DNA of 64,000 bases from Culex pipiens pallens (Eukaryota; Arthropoda; Insecta; Diptera; Culicidae): positions 210,827,734 through 210,891,733 of the forward strand of contig NC_068938.1 of NCBI RefSeq assembly GCF_016801865.2, written 5' to 3'. Under the pieces are notes generated by a model that was given only the letters and a program-made list of their open reading frames with translations, was not told where the DNA came from and did not search any database. The position numbers and the translations under genes are program-made. Within the stretch, counting starts at the first letter, position 1, and each line of letters starts with the position of its first letter. Positions 1-10,100 of the stretch are shown one piece after another.

Positions 1-45
1 AAAAAGCACCTCGATGAATTTTAATAAATATTGAAAAAATATTCG

Positions 46-130
46 ATGTTCATTTTCAATACGGACTTCAGTATTAATATCGTTAATTCACATTAACCCA
101 ACAATTTAAATCGCGATGAACGAGATTATG
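46..130 (+). pseudogene. Exon-like repeat block, copy 1 (degenerate)
   Basis: First of five diverged copies of a block of about 85 bases that ends in GAACGAGATTATG followed at once by GTAAGTAAAA, a good match to an insect 5' splice site. The copy shares AATACGGACTTCAG with copy 2 and the GATGAACGAGATTATG end with copy 3. In the frame that is open in copy 3 this copy has a TAA stop in the middle, and there is no clear acceptor AG at its left edge. I infer a decayed duplicate exon, or simply a repeat that carries a splice-like motif. No protein family was recognised. Confidence 0.35.
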
Positions 131-341
131 GTAAGTAAAATATTAGTTAAGTCTGTCAATTTTAGCTTTTTTGGAAGGATAATCGTGGAAAGGTATTTGT
201 AGTTCGAGAAAAAAACTTTTATGTCAGTGAAATTTTCTAAACTTAGGTTGATTCTGGTCATTAAAAATTTCTCAAATTTCCTTAAAAAATGGATTTTAAT
301 TAAATATTTTTCAAATATAAATTGTGCAAAATGATTTTCAG

Positions 342-430
342 ATGATGACTTCTAATACGGACTTCAGTAAAAGTATACAAAATTCAAATTTAATAAACAA
401 TTTGAAAGTTCTCTGAAGAACGAGATTATG
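342..430 (+). pseudogene. Exon-like repeat block, copy 2 (frameshifted)
   Basis: The block is preceded by GATTTTCAG, which resembles a 3' splice site, and followed by GTAAGTAAAA. It is 89 bases long, four more than copy 3, and in the copy 3 frame it reads MMTSNTDFSKSIQNSNLINN before a TGA stop. The downstream flank (CTTAGTTAGTCTGTCAATTT, then TGTCAA-rich sequence) is also shared with the other copies, so the duplicated unit includes intron-like sequence. The stop and the length change argue that this copy is not coding now. Confidence 0.35.
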
Positions 431-725
431 GTAAGTAAAACCTTAGTTAGTCTGTCAATTTTGTCAAAGCTGTCAACTTTGCCTTGATTTTAGCTGTTTT
501 ACAAAGAAATATCTTGAGTACCTTTGTTGCATAATTTGAGGAAATTCTTAACTCTTCGAATTTTGCTTCAAAATGGACATTTGATTACATTATTTTTAAA
601 CATGTTTTTTGCTATAAAGTGTCTGAGAATTGGTACTTTAACATACTTCTAGGCTTTTTTAAAGTAGTTTAGTTTTGAAATTTGCTTCAAATTGACAATG
701 TTAAACTAAGTTTCATAATCTTCAG

Positions 726-810
726 ATTCTCACTCCTAATGCGGACTCCACAATTAGTATACCAACTTCAAATTTACTTAACAATTTGAAAGTTGATGAA
801 CGAGATTATG
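726..810 (+). other. Exon-like repeat block, copy 3 (open frame kept)
   Basis: The best preserved copy. It follows TTTCATAATCTTCAG (acceptor-like) and is 85 bases long with one open frame that ends in the residues LNNLKVDERDYG, the last codon being split at the donor. The donor itself is changed: GTAAGT has become GTACAC because a transposon-like element begins three bases downstream. The frame stays open into that element for about 20 codons. I do not recognise the peptide. It could be a real small exon with decayed tandem duplicates, or a repeat with a chance open frame; transcript data would decide. Confidence 0.3.
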
Positions 811-1140
811 GTACACGCAAACGAGGAATCCGTGAGGGCGGCCCTCCCAATTTAAGCTGTGTGGAACAACGCTGAAATCGCGCGGAAATCCCTCCCGACT
901 TGAACGGTCTCAAAAATTCACACACACCATCACAGGAAAATGTCGAAATGTTTCTATTTCATTGACCAAGAACGTAAACACTCGGGGGCAGTTGTATCTC
1001 ACACGTCAGTGCTGTGCACAAGTATGCGTGCTTCATTTGTACCGCCGATCAGCACAAATTCACTTAGCAGTGTGGTGCAGGAGTAACATGACTCAAACAG
1101 ATTGAACAATTGAAGAATTTACTGTTTTTTTTTTTTGTTT

Positions 1141-1963
1141 TGTCAAAATGTCAAAATGTCAAAATGTCAAAATGTCAAAATGTCAAAATGTCAAAATGTC
1201 AAAATGTCAAAATGTCAAAATGTCAAAATGTCAAAATGTCAAAATGTCAAAATGTCAAAATGTCAAAATGTCAAAATGTCAAAATGTCAAAATGTCAAAA
1301 TGTCAAAATGTCAAAATGTCAAAATGTCAAAATGTCAAAATGTCAAAATGTCAAAATGTCAAAATGTCAAAATGTCAAAATGTCAAAATGTCAAAATGTC
1401 AAAATGTCAAAATGTCAAAATGTCAAAATGTCAAAATGTCAAAATGTCAAAATGTCAAACTGTCAAATTGTCAAATTGCCAAATTGTCAAATTGTCAAAT
1501 TGTCAAATTGTCAAATTGTCAAATTGTCAAATTGTCAAATTGTCAAATTGTCAAATTGTCAAATTGTCAAATTGTCAAATTGTCAAATTGTCAAATTGTC
1601 AAATTGTCAAATTGTCAAATTGTCAAATTGTCAAATTGTCAAATTGTCAAATTGTCAAATTGTCAAATTGTCAAATTGTCAAATTGTCAAATTGTCAAAT
1701 TGTCAAATTGTCAAATTGTCAAATTGTCAAATTGTCAAATTGTCAAATTGTCAAATTGTCAAATTGTCAAATTGTCAAATTGTCAAATTGTCAAATTGTC
1801 AAATTGTCAAATTGTCAAATTGTCAAATTGTCAAATTGTCAAATTGTCAAATTGTCAAATTGTCAAATTGTCAAATTGTCAAATTGTCAAATTGTCAAAT
1901 TGTCAAATTGACATTTTGACATTTTGACATTTTGACATTTTGACATTTTGACATTTTGACATT
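1141..1963 (+). repeat. Octamer satellite TGTCAAAA / TGTCAAAT with inverted tail
   Basis: Three adjoining sub-arrays of an 8-base unit: TGTCAAAA (about 1141-1458), a short transition, TGTCAAAT (about 1476-1910), then ATTTTGAC units (about 1909-1963), which are the reverse complement of the first type. The unit has no stop codon in the forward frames, so three overlapping forward frames of about 260 codons are open through it. These frames are a by-product of the repeat and are not genes. The first and last segments can pair, so a single strand could fold into a stem. Confidence 0.95.
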
Positions 1964-2051
1964 TCGAGACTATTCGATTGACCAACTAATTCATAAAACC
2001 AATCCTTTTTTTTTGTAGTACCAAGAGTTTTTTCCTTTTTAATGTTTCAAT

Positions 2052-2132
2052 TCCAGAGTTTTTTTTTTTAGAAGGACCAATAAACTATTGTCTTTCATTT
2101 GTGTATAGGACCTAATGAAAAAAACTCTAGAA
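2052..2132. mobile_element. Small inverted-repeat element (AGGACC hairpin), copy 1
   Basis: Imperfect inverted repeat with arms around CCAGAGTTTTT...GAAGGACCAATAA and ATAGGACCTAATG...AAACTCTAG, and the loop TATTGTCTTTCAT. A near-identical arrangement occurs at 53288-53369 with the same loop sequence, which shows it is a dispersed element and not a chance fold. It is too short for any gene and is probably a very small MITE or a MITE remnant. Confidence 0.55.
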
Positions 2133-3133
2133 TTAATTTTGTGAACAACAATCAAAAATATAACAAAAAACCTTCAACAATAAAAACGTTTCATCGTAGT
2201 TTAGAGCTGACCCATATGAAACATAACAGTTAACGTGGTTTAGGGACTGCCCGTTTTCAAAACTTCTCGAAACTCACTAATACTTATACACACTCGCAGC
2301 AGCCGCCTCCGACGCTGACGGACCTGACAGTTCATCAATTCAGTTGGTTAACTCTTGTGATTTTTCTCGGCGGTCTTTAGACGACAGAAACCAGCTAATT
2401 TTTAAAAAGCTTCTGTAAAATGGTGTAAATATGTACTGCCAAGCAGGTAAGAAGGATTATCGCATGTGATTTGAAGAGTTCGATTTCTGGAAATTGAAAA
2501 TCGAAGTCAGAAAATTAATGATGGGTTCTTGTTTTTCTTTTGCTTGCAGGTTGCACAAACAGTTGCTGGTCCGGAAACCTTCTGTTCGTGTCGAAACAGG
2601 CTACCGAGGAACGCCGGTTTCTGAACTTGAACGGGGTCGTGGAATGCAAAGGCCGGAATCGCGGCAGCAATGATCGACGATCTGTTTCCGGCATCATCAG
2701 GAAAGTTCACCCAACGATCTGCAAATGAATGGAGCAGCTTGCTGAGCAGTGACATTTAGTGTGAAATTAAGTTGTCTGATGAAGTTTTTTTTTTTTTGAG
2801 TCATAAATAAAAAGTAAATTGCGAAAAGAAACGGCTTTTTTCTTTTAAAAAGAACAAGAATAAGAAGGAATGCCTTCTTGTAACACACACATACAAACGT
2901 ATTTAAAACATCTTTCACCAATACTCCCACGTTAACCGCAACCGGGTGAACACCAACACAAATAAAAAATGGTTTCGTTGTGTAAGTATTTTCAGTTTTT
3001 CAGGCTTGAAATAATTCTTGCGGAATTCCCTCACAAGCTTTTTGCGGGATTTCTCACCTGTCTGTGCGCGGAAGTATTTCCCATTCGATTTGAGAGGGAT
3101 TCCGCACAAATTTCCGCCGATCTCGGTTGCGTG

Positions 3134-4130
3134 TAAGTAAACCCTTAGATTGTCTGTCAATTTTGTCAAAACCGTCAACTCTATCTTGATTTAAGCAGTT
3201 TTGGAAGGAAATATCTGAAATAGTTCTGTTGCATACTTTCAGGCAATTGTTGATCAATCTAGTTTGAATTAAAAAAAGTTTCTGTGAAACTTTATAATTT
3301 CCTTCCAAAAAGGACTTTGATAATATCATCAAGGCTGTCATAAAATGCACGGTTGAATATTAAAAATGATTTCTTTGGTCTCACCTCTAATGCAGACTTC
3401 AGAATTGATGTGCTAAATCCTAATTTACTAAGAACAATTTGTACGATGATGATCTCGATTATGGTAAGTCTATGTTTTTCAGCTTTCATTTTTAGTATTT
3501 AAATTTGCATGTATCTTTATGGTTTATGTTTGTATTTGGCCTATTCTACAACCTTCTATCTTTACCTGTTGCCTTCTAGTTTTTTCATGTTTTTACAGTC
3601 ATATATTCAATTTTTTGCTCATTTTTCAATTTTATTCTTGCTCATTTAAATTGTAAAAAAAAGTGCATACAGGCATCGTTTTAGACGCTTCAAAAATTAC
3701 TGCATACCTTTTTTACTTAAAATATACGAAATATTAGTAGTAAACACATCCAAAATTGACTCCAAAAAAAAAAATTTTAAAATCATTGGCAAAGTCACAT
3801 AAAACAAGTCAAACTGCCTATTCCAAAATTTGAAGAGTTCTTCTTTCAATTATATTGAAAGATCAAAAATTGGTTGAAAAACGGATTTTGGACGAATTTT
3901 TAGATCGAAGCACGAATTTTCACTTCTAGTACGGACTTCAGAAATGATATACCAATTTCAAATATATTCAAAAGTTTTAATGGTGTTGAACAAAATAGCG
4001 GTAAGTAAATGTTTTATGATCGAGGTTGTGGTAAGTAAATACTCAGTTTCTTTTTGTAAAATCTGTCAACTCTGTCATAATTTAAGCTGGTTTGGTGCGT
4101 AAAATTCGAAGCGATGTTTTTGCATACTTT
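3134..4130 (+). repeat. Exon-like repeat units, copies 4 and 5, with an interspersed element between
   Basis: This is the right half of the unit split by the element at 814-3133, followed by two more copies of the exon-like block. Copy 4 ends ATCTCGATTATG|GTAAGT at 3463 and is two bases longer than copy 3 over its right part, so its frame is broken. Copy 5 (about 3919-4000) ends AGCG|GTAAGT and has no stop in the homologous frame. A further fragment, GATCGAGGTTGTG|GTAAGT, ends at 4030. The flanks repeat TCTGTCAATTTTGTCAA and AAATATC motifs seen after copies 1 and 2. Sequence at 3480-3905 matches an element at 22.4-22.9 kb and is listed separately. Confidence 0.5.
3480..3905 (+). mobile_element. 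Truncated interspersed element, relative of 22324-22940
   Basis: Long collinear similarity to the element at 22.4-22.9 kb. Shared strings include TTTTTCATGTTTTTACAGTC, AAATTACTGCATAC, ATTGGCAAAGTCACATAAAA and AGAGTTCTTCTTTC, in the same order. This copy lacks the ACCCTCTAC end seen at 22.3 kb and stops where exon-like copy 5 begins, so it is truncated or its ends have been lost. No open frame of note. Confidence 0.6.
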
Positions 4131-4149
4131 TAGGAGATTTTTAATCAGA

Positions 4150-5790
4150 AGTGATTTCTGTAAAGTTTAGATTTAAAGAAAATTCTAGAAGTTGTCATTT
4201 TTTGAAGTTTTGCAACAATTCAAGGTTGTTAGATGCTAAATATCGAAGGTATGAAACTTCACCATCAATTTTCGCCGATATTTCCCAACCAAAAATTGAA
4301 TTCAATAATTCATCGAACTTCCATCGTCACCACCAAAAACTTAATTACATCACAGCCTCATTTTTCCCACAGTCCACACGACCCAAAAAACCGCGCAAAC
4401 TAATTTGATTAAAACAAGTGTCGCTCGAAAAAATAATTTCAGCAGAAAAAAAAACTTGTCATGACGAAAAACAGAAAATAAAAAATCGTAAACCAACATT
4501 AAAAATCAGGATTCCGTGGGAAGTCCTCCGGACCGAGGCTCCCAGTTTCCCAGGTTTCGCGAATCCTGTTTTTTCCACCGTATGGACAAGGACCATAATT
4601 TAAGCAGAAATTCACATACACGTACGCGATTCGTAATCATCAGGCTCGCTCGCGAAAGTTTCCATTGATAACGGACCAATCAAGTTGGGGTTTTTATCTT
4701 TTTTTTTTGTTGTTGCAAAAAAAAGAAGGATAAAAAGCAATTCATGAATGAGACACACACACGCTCCGGTGGAAATGAGATAAAACAAGAAAATGAGAAG
4801 CGTAATGAGAGCGGGGGGGAGGGGGGGACGCTGATTTTAATATCCTCTTCCTTTCTCTCTTGAGCTGATATTTTTATATTTTTGCTCCTCAAGAAGAAGG
4901 GGGAGGTTTGAGGGAAGTTACATGAGCTCCACTTTTTTTTATCAATATCAAACCACTCTCGAGGGGAAGAAGTGAGGAAAAACCACAAAATGTGCATCGC
5001 AAACTCACTGAGGAGGAAAATTTCTCACGGCGATACATTATATCCCCAAATCGCTAGTGTGTGAGTCTTTGTGAGTGTAAGCTGCTGATGATGATGACCG
5101 ACGCAAAACTTCACACATACAGAAAACAAGAAAGAAGAAAAAAAGGTCGAAAAAAAGTGCACTTTTTGAGCATGGCAAGATTTATGGATGGTAATTTAAG
5201 GGCAAATCGCCATGATGGACAGCTTCGATGGGAGGAAAAAAACACGACAGAGAGAGGTAGAGGAAAAGCAATGAATTATTACTTTCGATGGGGAGCTTTT
5301 TCCCTCCCCCTGCTTTTTTTTGGGGGGGGGAAGGGGGAAATGAATTGTAAATCTGCATGATTAAGTGATGTAACGAACAACTCTGACCGATAAGAACGGT
5401 TCAGCAAGTTTCAACGAAAAGTCACGAAATTTATTGTTACTGGACAAACCAAAGTATCAAAAAATATCAACTTAATAACCCACGCGACGACCAAATCTTG
5501 TGTTCAATCTCTCCCCCTCCCCAGAGAAAAAGATCGAAACAGAGAGTGTGTGTGGAATCACAAAAGTCCATTAAAGAAATAATAACATTCCTGTTGCCAC
5601 CCTGCTGATGCTGCTGCTGATCATCGCCATGAGTGTTGTTGTTCGAAAGGTTCTGCTGTCAAAGCACTGTTTGGTCCAGAAGTTTGTCAGGAGGAAAGTG
5701 TGGAGGACGTTGAGTGAATAAAAAAAATATGATACAATTCAAGAAGAAAATGAAAAGCTGTAAGGTGGTGCTTTTTAGGTGCATGTGGAG
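4150..5790. other. Unique sequence, no supported gene
   Basis: No repeat array and no recognisable protein. There are homopurine and homopyrimidine stretches, including G-runs near 4813-4828 and 5320-5330 and A-rich runs. Short frames of up to about 105 codons on either strand show low-complexity composition and no recognisable motif. I see nothing further to annotate. Confidence 0.5.
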
Positions 5791-7508
5791 TAGGGGAGGA
5801 TGGTCAATTATTTAGTTTTGATATGAATTTAAAAAAATAAAATCTGAAAAAACGTTGTTTTGAAATATTAATAACGTTCAAAACAGTTAAACCGCCTGAA
5901 CAATGTTATAGATTTTTTTTCAGGATTAAAAAAAATGTTGAAAAAATTGTTACTGTGAATTGGGCAAAGCAAAGCAAAAATTTGGATTTTTTACAAATAT
6001 TAGCCCAACGCAAATTTAATTTCAAGTTTTTGTCCTATCTTATCTCTCAAAAAAATCGGGTGCAGCTAAAATATGTATTTATTAAAAAAAATTAAAATGA
6101 AAAATGTTGCACAAACAATCATGAACTAATAAAAATATTGTGTATATTTTTTTTTGATTTGAATAAATGGGCACCTTTTTGAATTTTCTTAAATATTTAA
6201 TTTTGGTACCGAAAAGAGTAAAGATCATACGAAATCATTTTTTCCGCAGCTTTTTTTTTTCTTACAATCGATATTTTGTAAGTTTTTGAACAGTACCACA
6301 ACGGCATTCAAGAATGAAAGCATTTGGCAGTACTTTTGAATAGATAATCTTAAAATTGGGCCGAATATTTGAAATTAAGTTTAATTTTTAATTTTTTATT
6401 CTCCCTACGACTTCATTAAAAGCCGAGGGACTAAAACTTTAAATAAAATTTTAACTAGTCTGAGTTCAGGAATAACTGAATCTTTATTTTATTTAATTTT
6501 TAAATTGTAAAAAGTACATTTCCCAAATTGTGTTTTTAATTTTTTTTTCATTAAATTAATTTTATTAGGTCCTTTTTGGTAGTGGGACCTGGTTAGGACC
6601 GTGTCGGCTTTGGTAATAACATTTTTCTTAATGCTAAGAGAAATTACAGAGGATCCTGTATGTAAATGTCAGTGGGAGGGGTTAAATTAAACGTGGACAA
6701 AAATTTGCCAGAATTTAATTTTGTAAACATGGTTCAATAAAAAATGTTCTAAAATGTGTTTTTTTCTGAATTGATAATCATTTTAAGCATGTTTGAGCTC
6801 GCTAACAAATTCGCAAACATTTTTTTATGAAATTCCAATGTAACGCAAACACTTTTTATTCGAAAATATTGATTGCAAAACAACTAGACGCCTTTTAAGT
6901 GTTTTTTTTATTCACTCAAATGTTGAAAATATTACTTGATATTTAATTTAAAATGCATATTTGTAGCGATTTTAATTGAAAAAAAAACAATCTTTCTCGA
7001 AATAAAAAAACGCATCAATTTCAAGTTAGGAATTAAGAGGAAAAACTTTTTTTTTGCAAATTTAAAATAGTTTTGCAAATTCCAGACCATTTCTTACAGA
7101 TTACTTTTAAGAACATTGTTTTTATGGCTTTTAAGCTAAAGTCTCTTAATGATGTCTTAAAGTATAATTTAAAGTATTCTGAAAAACCAAAAACTTCTTT
7201 GAAACGTTTTAAACTTTTAACTGAAAGTATGTTCAAAATAAAAAAATGCTCAATTTTATCAAATTATTTAAAGAACAATTCTTGAACATTTTAAAATATT
7301 TGTTCCAAATTAAAAAAAAATACCGAGATATTTCTGTTGAAAAAATATTGAACTGGTTTAAATACATGAAATAACTAAGATCAGTCCTTTTTCAACTATT
7401 TTTGGATTTTGTTTTATCAGATTGATTTTAACAAAAATAAATTTCCCGAAAACAAGAATTAAAAAATAGAATCGATGAATCATGTTAATTATCTTGTCTA
7501 CAAAAATA
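5790..7508. other. AT-rich sequence with decayed MITE fragments
   Basis: Mostly A/T runs with short frames of no recognisable content. Two stretches resemble parts of the MITE at 14068-14430: CGACTTCATTAAAAGCCGAG with following GGGACTAAAACTT (about 6408-6440), and the pair AGCATGTTTGAGCT / GAAATTCCAATGTA (about 6786-6845) compared with AGCATGTTTGGGCTTG / GAAATTCCAATATA near 14.24-14.29 kb. I infer old, broken relatives of that element. No gene seen. Confidence 0.4.
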
Positions 7509-8860
7509 TGGGTAATTCTCTACCAACTCACACGAAATCGGGAAAAGTTGCCCCGACCCCTCTTCGATTTGCGTGAAACTTTGTCCTAAGGGGTAACTTT
7601 TGTCCCTGATCACGAATCCGAGGTCCGTTTTTTGATATCTCGTGACGGAGGGGCGGTACGACCCCTTCCATTTTTGAACATGCGAAAAAAGAGGTGTTTT
7701 TCAACAATTTGCAGCCTGAAACGGTGATGAGATAGAAATTTGGTGTCAAAGGGACTTTTATGTAAAATTAGACGCCCGATTTGATGGCGTACTCAGAATT
7801 CCGAATAAACGTATTTTTCATCGAAAAAAACACTAAAAAAGTTTTAAAAATTCTCCCATTTTCCGTTACTCGACTGTAAAAAATTTTGGAACATGTCATT
7901 TTATGGGAAATTTAATGTACTTTTCGAATCTACATTGTCCCAGAAGGGTCATTTTTTCATTTAGAACAAAATTTTTCATTTTAAAATTTCGTGTTTTTTC
8001 TAACTGTGCAGGGTTATTTTTTAGAGTGTAACAATGTTCTACAAAGTTGTAGAACAGACAATTACAAAAATTTTGATATATAGACATAAGGGGTTTGCTT
8101 ATAATCATCACGAGTTATCGCGATTTTACGAAAAAAAGTTTTGAAAAAGTTACTTTTTGCGTTTCTCTTTGTTTCGTCGTCCGTGTCTGTCGCGGGTGAC
8201 CATGAATGGCCATGATCGATGACGACCAACTTTTTCAAAACTTTTTTTCGTAAAATCGCGATAACTCGTGATGTTTATAAGCAAACCCCTTATGTCTATA
8301 TATCAAAATTTTTGTAATTGTCTGCTCTACAACTTTGTAGAACATTGTTACACTCTAAAAAATAACCCTGCAAAGTTAGAAAAAACACGAAATTTTAAAA
8401 TGAAAAATTTTGTTCTAAATGAAAAAATGACCCTTCTGGGACAATAAAGATTCGAAAAGTACATTAAATTTCCCATAAAATGACATGTTCCAAAATTTTT
8501 TACAGTCAAGTAACGGAAAATGGGAGAATTTTTAAAACTTTTTTAGTGTTTTTTTCGATGAAAAATACGTTTATTCGGAATTCTGAGTACGCCATCAAAT
8601 CGGGCGTCTAATTTTACACAAAAGTCCCTTTGACACCAAATTTCTATCTTATCAACGTTTCAGGCTGCAAATTATTGAAAAACACCTCTTTTTCACATGT
8701 TCAAAAATGGAAGGGGTCGTACCGCCCCTCCGTCACGAGATATCAAAAAACGGACCTCGGATTCGTGATCAGGGACAAAAGTTACCCCTTAGGACAAAGT
8801 TTCACGCAAATCGAAGAGGAGTCGGGGCAACTGCTGTGTGAGTTGGCGGAGAATTACCCA
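7509..8860. mobile_element. 1.35 kb foldback element with ~640-bp arms
   Basis: The left arm (7509-8151) and the right arm (8228-8860) are near-perfect reverse complements, separated by a 76-base spacer that holds GCGGGTGACCATG. The outer ends are TGGGTAATTCTC and GAGAATTACCCA, flanked by TA on each side (7507-7508 and 8861-8862), consistent with a TA target duplication. Mirror-image frames in the arms (73 codons on the minus strand, 80 on the plus strand) are duplicates of each other and show no known domain. The high arm identity suggests recent insertion or arm conversion. It probably belongs to the long foldback MITEs common in mosquitoes; family not identified. Confidence 0.8.
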
Positions 8861-9474
8861 TATGGATTTTAAGTTAAAATATAATGGAATATAATAATAG
8901 CTCATGTTTTTGAAGTTGAAATCATTTGAGTTTTAATATCTATTAAGAAAAATTGTAGACAGAAGCCCAAAAGTTTTAACTGTACTTAAATTTGCCTTAT
9001 AGAAAACAAAAGAATGTTTTTAGTGAAGTATTTTATTTTTTTAATTAAATTGTATATAGTTCCAATTCTTTCAAATAATTGCGATATAAAGTTTTTAACC
9101 CAAAAATAAGATTCAAATTGATTTTGAAAGAGCCATTTTGCATTTTTTGAATATTCATCCAGATTTTGATATTTTGATTTTTTTTTTCGAGGAGATAATT
9201 GATAAGCTCTTAGAAAAAATTATCAATTTTTACTAATTTCAATCCACCGGCAGCGTAAAAAAAATCATAGATTTTTTCCAGCCATATTATTTTTTTTTTT
9301 CATTTGAAAAAACAAACCAATAAATTGTTAAAACATGGAAACGAATCACGGTGTAGTTCCACAAAACTACTTTTAAATTTAAATGGGGTTTTTGAGTATT
9401 TTTTAATTCATAATTTGGCCGAAATGAAAAAGTCTGACATGCCAAGGGATTTTTCCGTTTTCCGTTGTATTATA
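8861..9474. other. AT-rich unique sequence
   Basis: A/T-rich sequence between two inverted-repeat elements with many homopolymer runs. I see no gene, RNA or repeat array here. Confidence 0.5.
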
Positions 9475-9626
9475 CGGAGATTAAAGAGTTCCCAAAATCG
9501 TGAACATGCGTTCATGCAAATGGGAACCACGAACAAAGTGTTCGTACTATGGGATTTGAACACTTTGTTCATGGTTCCCATTTTGATGAACGCATGTTCA
9601 CGATTTTGGGAACTCTTTATTCTCCG
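9475..9626. mobile_element. Long hairpin, ~70-bp arms and 13-base loop
   Basis: The left arm starts CGGAGATTAAAGAGTTCCC and the right arm ends GGGAACTCTTTATTCTCCG; inside, ATCGTGAACATGCGTTCATG pairs with the matching sequence near 9588-9605. The loop is TACTATGGGATTT. The arms differ at a few positions, giving a hairpin of roughly pre-miRNA geometry but longer. It could be a tiny MITE, a hairpin RNA source or both. Frames on the two strands across it are mirror images of the palindrome and are not genes. Confidence 0.7.
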
Positions 9627-9648
9627 TGTTCGAATGGTCCTAAGCATG

Positions 9649-9847
9649 CACGGATAGAAATCTTGTATCCAAATTGGTGACTCTATGTTGTTAAATTTGT
9701 AAAAATTGAAATTTTTCGAAAGTCATAATTTTTTTCGATTTGTTTTTTTTTAATTTGGGAATTTCTTTGATAATTTTGGAAACATTTTGATGTTTACAAA
9801 TTTTACAACATGGAGTAAACGGATTTGCTAACAGGATTTCTATCCGT
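9649..9847. mobile_element. ~200-bp element with ~50-bp imperfect inverted ends
   Basis: The left end CACGGATAGAAATC and the right end GATTTCTATCCGTG are inverted repeats, and the match continues inward (TTGTTAAATTTGT against ACAAATTTTACAACA) for about 50 bases with mismatches and gaps. The centre is AT-rich. No clear target duplication is visible. It looks like a small MITE lying just downstream of the 9475-9626 hairpin. Confidence 0.55.
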
Positions 9848-9859
9848 GTAACATCCAAC

Positions 9860-9883
9860 TTTTCCGAAGACACCAAATCAATC
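9860..9883 (-). repeat. Dispersed GTGTCTTCGG motif, copy 1
   Basis: On the minus strand this reads GATTGATTTGGTGTCTTCGG followed by AAAA. The same motif, with a few changes, occurs on the plus strand at 13097-13120 and 53262-53285. The sharing of about 24 bases at three separate sites suggests a fragment of an abundant dispersed repeat. I recall similar sequence in mosquito genomes but cannot check it here. Confidence 0.5.
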
Positions 9884-9986
9884 ATAACAACTTTCATCTA
9901 GACTAAAAAAAGAACGAAAAAATTGCGAAAAGCAAGAGAATTGCTTGCAATTTTAAAAATTCTTGATTTGCACCTCTTCATATAGG

Positions 9987-10100
9987 TACCGTTATCAGGG
10001 GTGACATTGAGTCTGAGGGAGAGATTGGGTCATATAAATATGTCGAAATTTGTATGACCCAATCTCACCCCCAGACCCAATGTCACCCCTGATGACGGTA
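9987..10100. mobile_element. 114-bp palindromic MITE-like element
   Basis: The inverted repeat begins TACCGTTATCAGGGGTGACA and ends TGTCACCCCTGATGACGGTA, with arms of about 53 bases around a short centre (AAATATGTCGAA). A half copy of the left arm (TACCGTCATCAGGGGTGACA) lies at 39838-39907, which shows it is an interspersed family. No coding content. Confidence 0.7.

Larger units (their letters stand above)
814..3133. mobile_element. Transposon-like element with 12-bp inverted ends and TA duplication, carrying an octamer satellite
   Basis: The element starts CACGCAAACGAG and ends CTCGGTTGCGTG, so the 12-base ends are inverted repeats with one mismatch. It is flanked by TA on both sides (812-813 and 3134-3135). 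Removing it and one TA restores GATTATGGTAAGTAAAC, exactly the junction seen in sister repeat copies at 421-440 and 121-140, so the insertion site is well defined. Subterminal sequence at both ends is GC-richer and has related short motifs (GGAATCC, GGAAAT, CCCTC). The inside holds a TGTCAAAA/TGTCAAAT satellite, a small hairpin element at 2052-2132 and unique sequence. No transposase frame is visible, so it looks non-autonomous. A TA duplication fits Tc1/mariner-type or related elements, but the family is not identified. Confidence 0.65.

Noticed and set aside
1110..1927. Three overlapping forward frames of 258-269 codons
   Set aside because: All come from an 8-base unit without stop codons; the residues only repeat KMSKCQNV and KLSNCQIV. 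Not genes.
7528..8872. Pair of frames (73 codons minus, 80 codons plus) suggesting a duplicated gene
   Set aside because: They are the two arms of one foldback element read in opposite directions.
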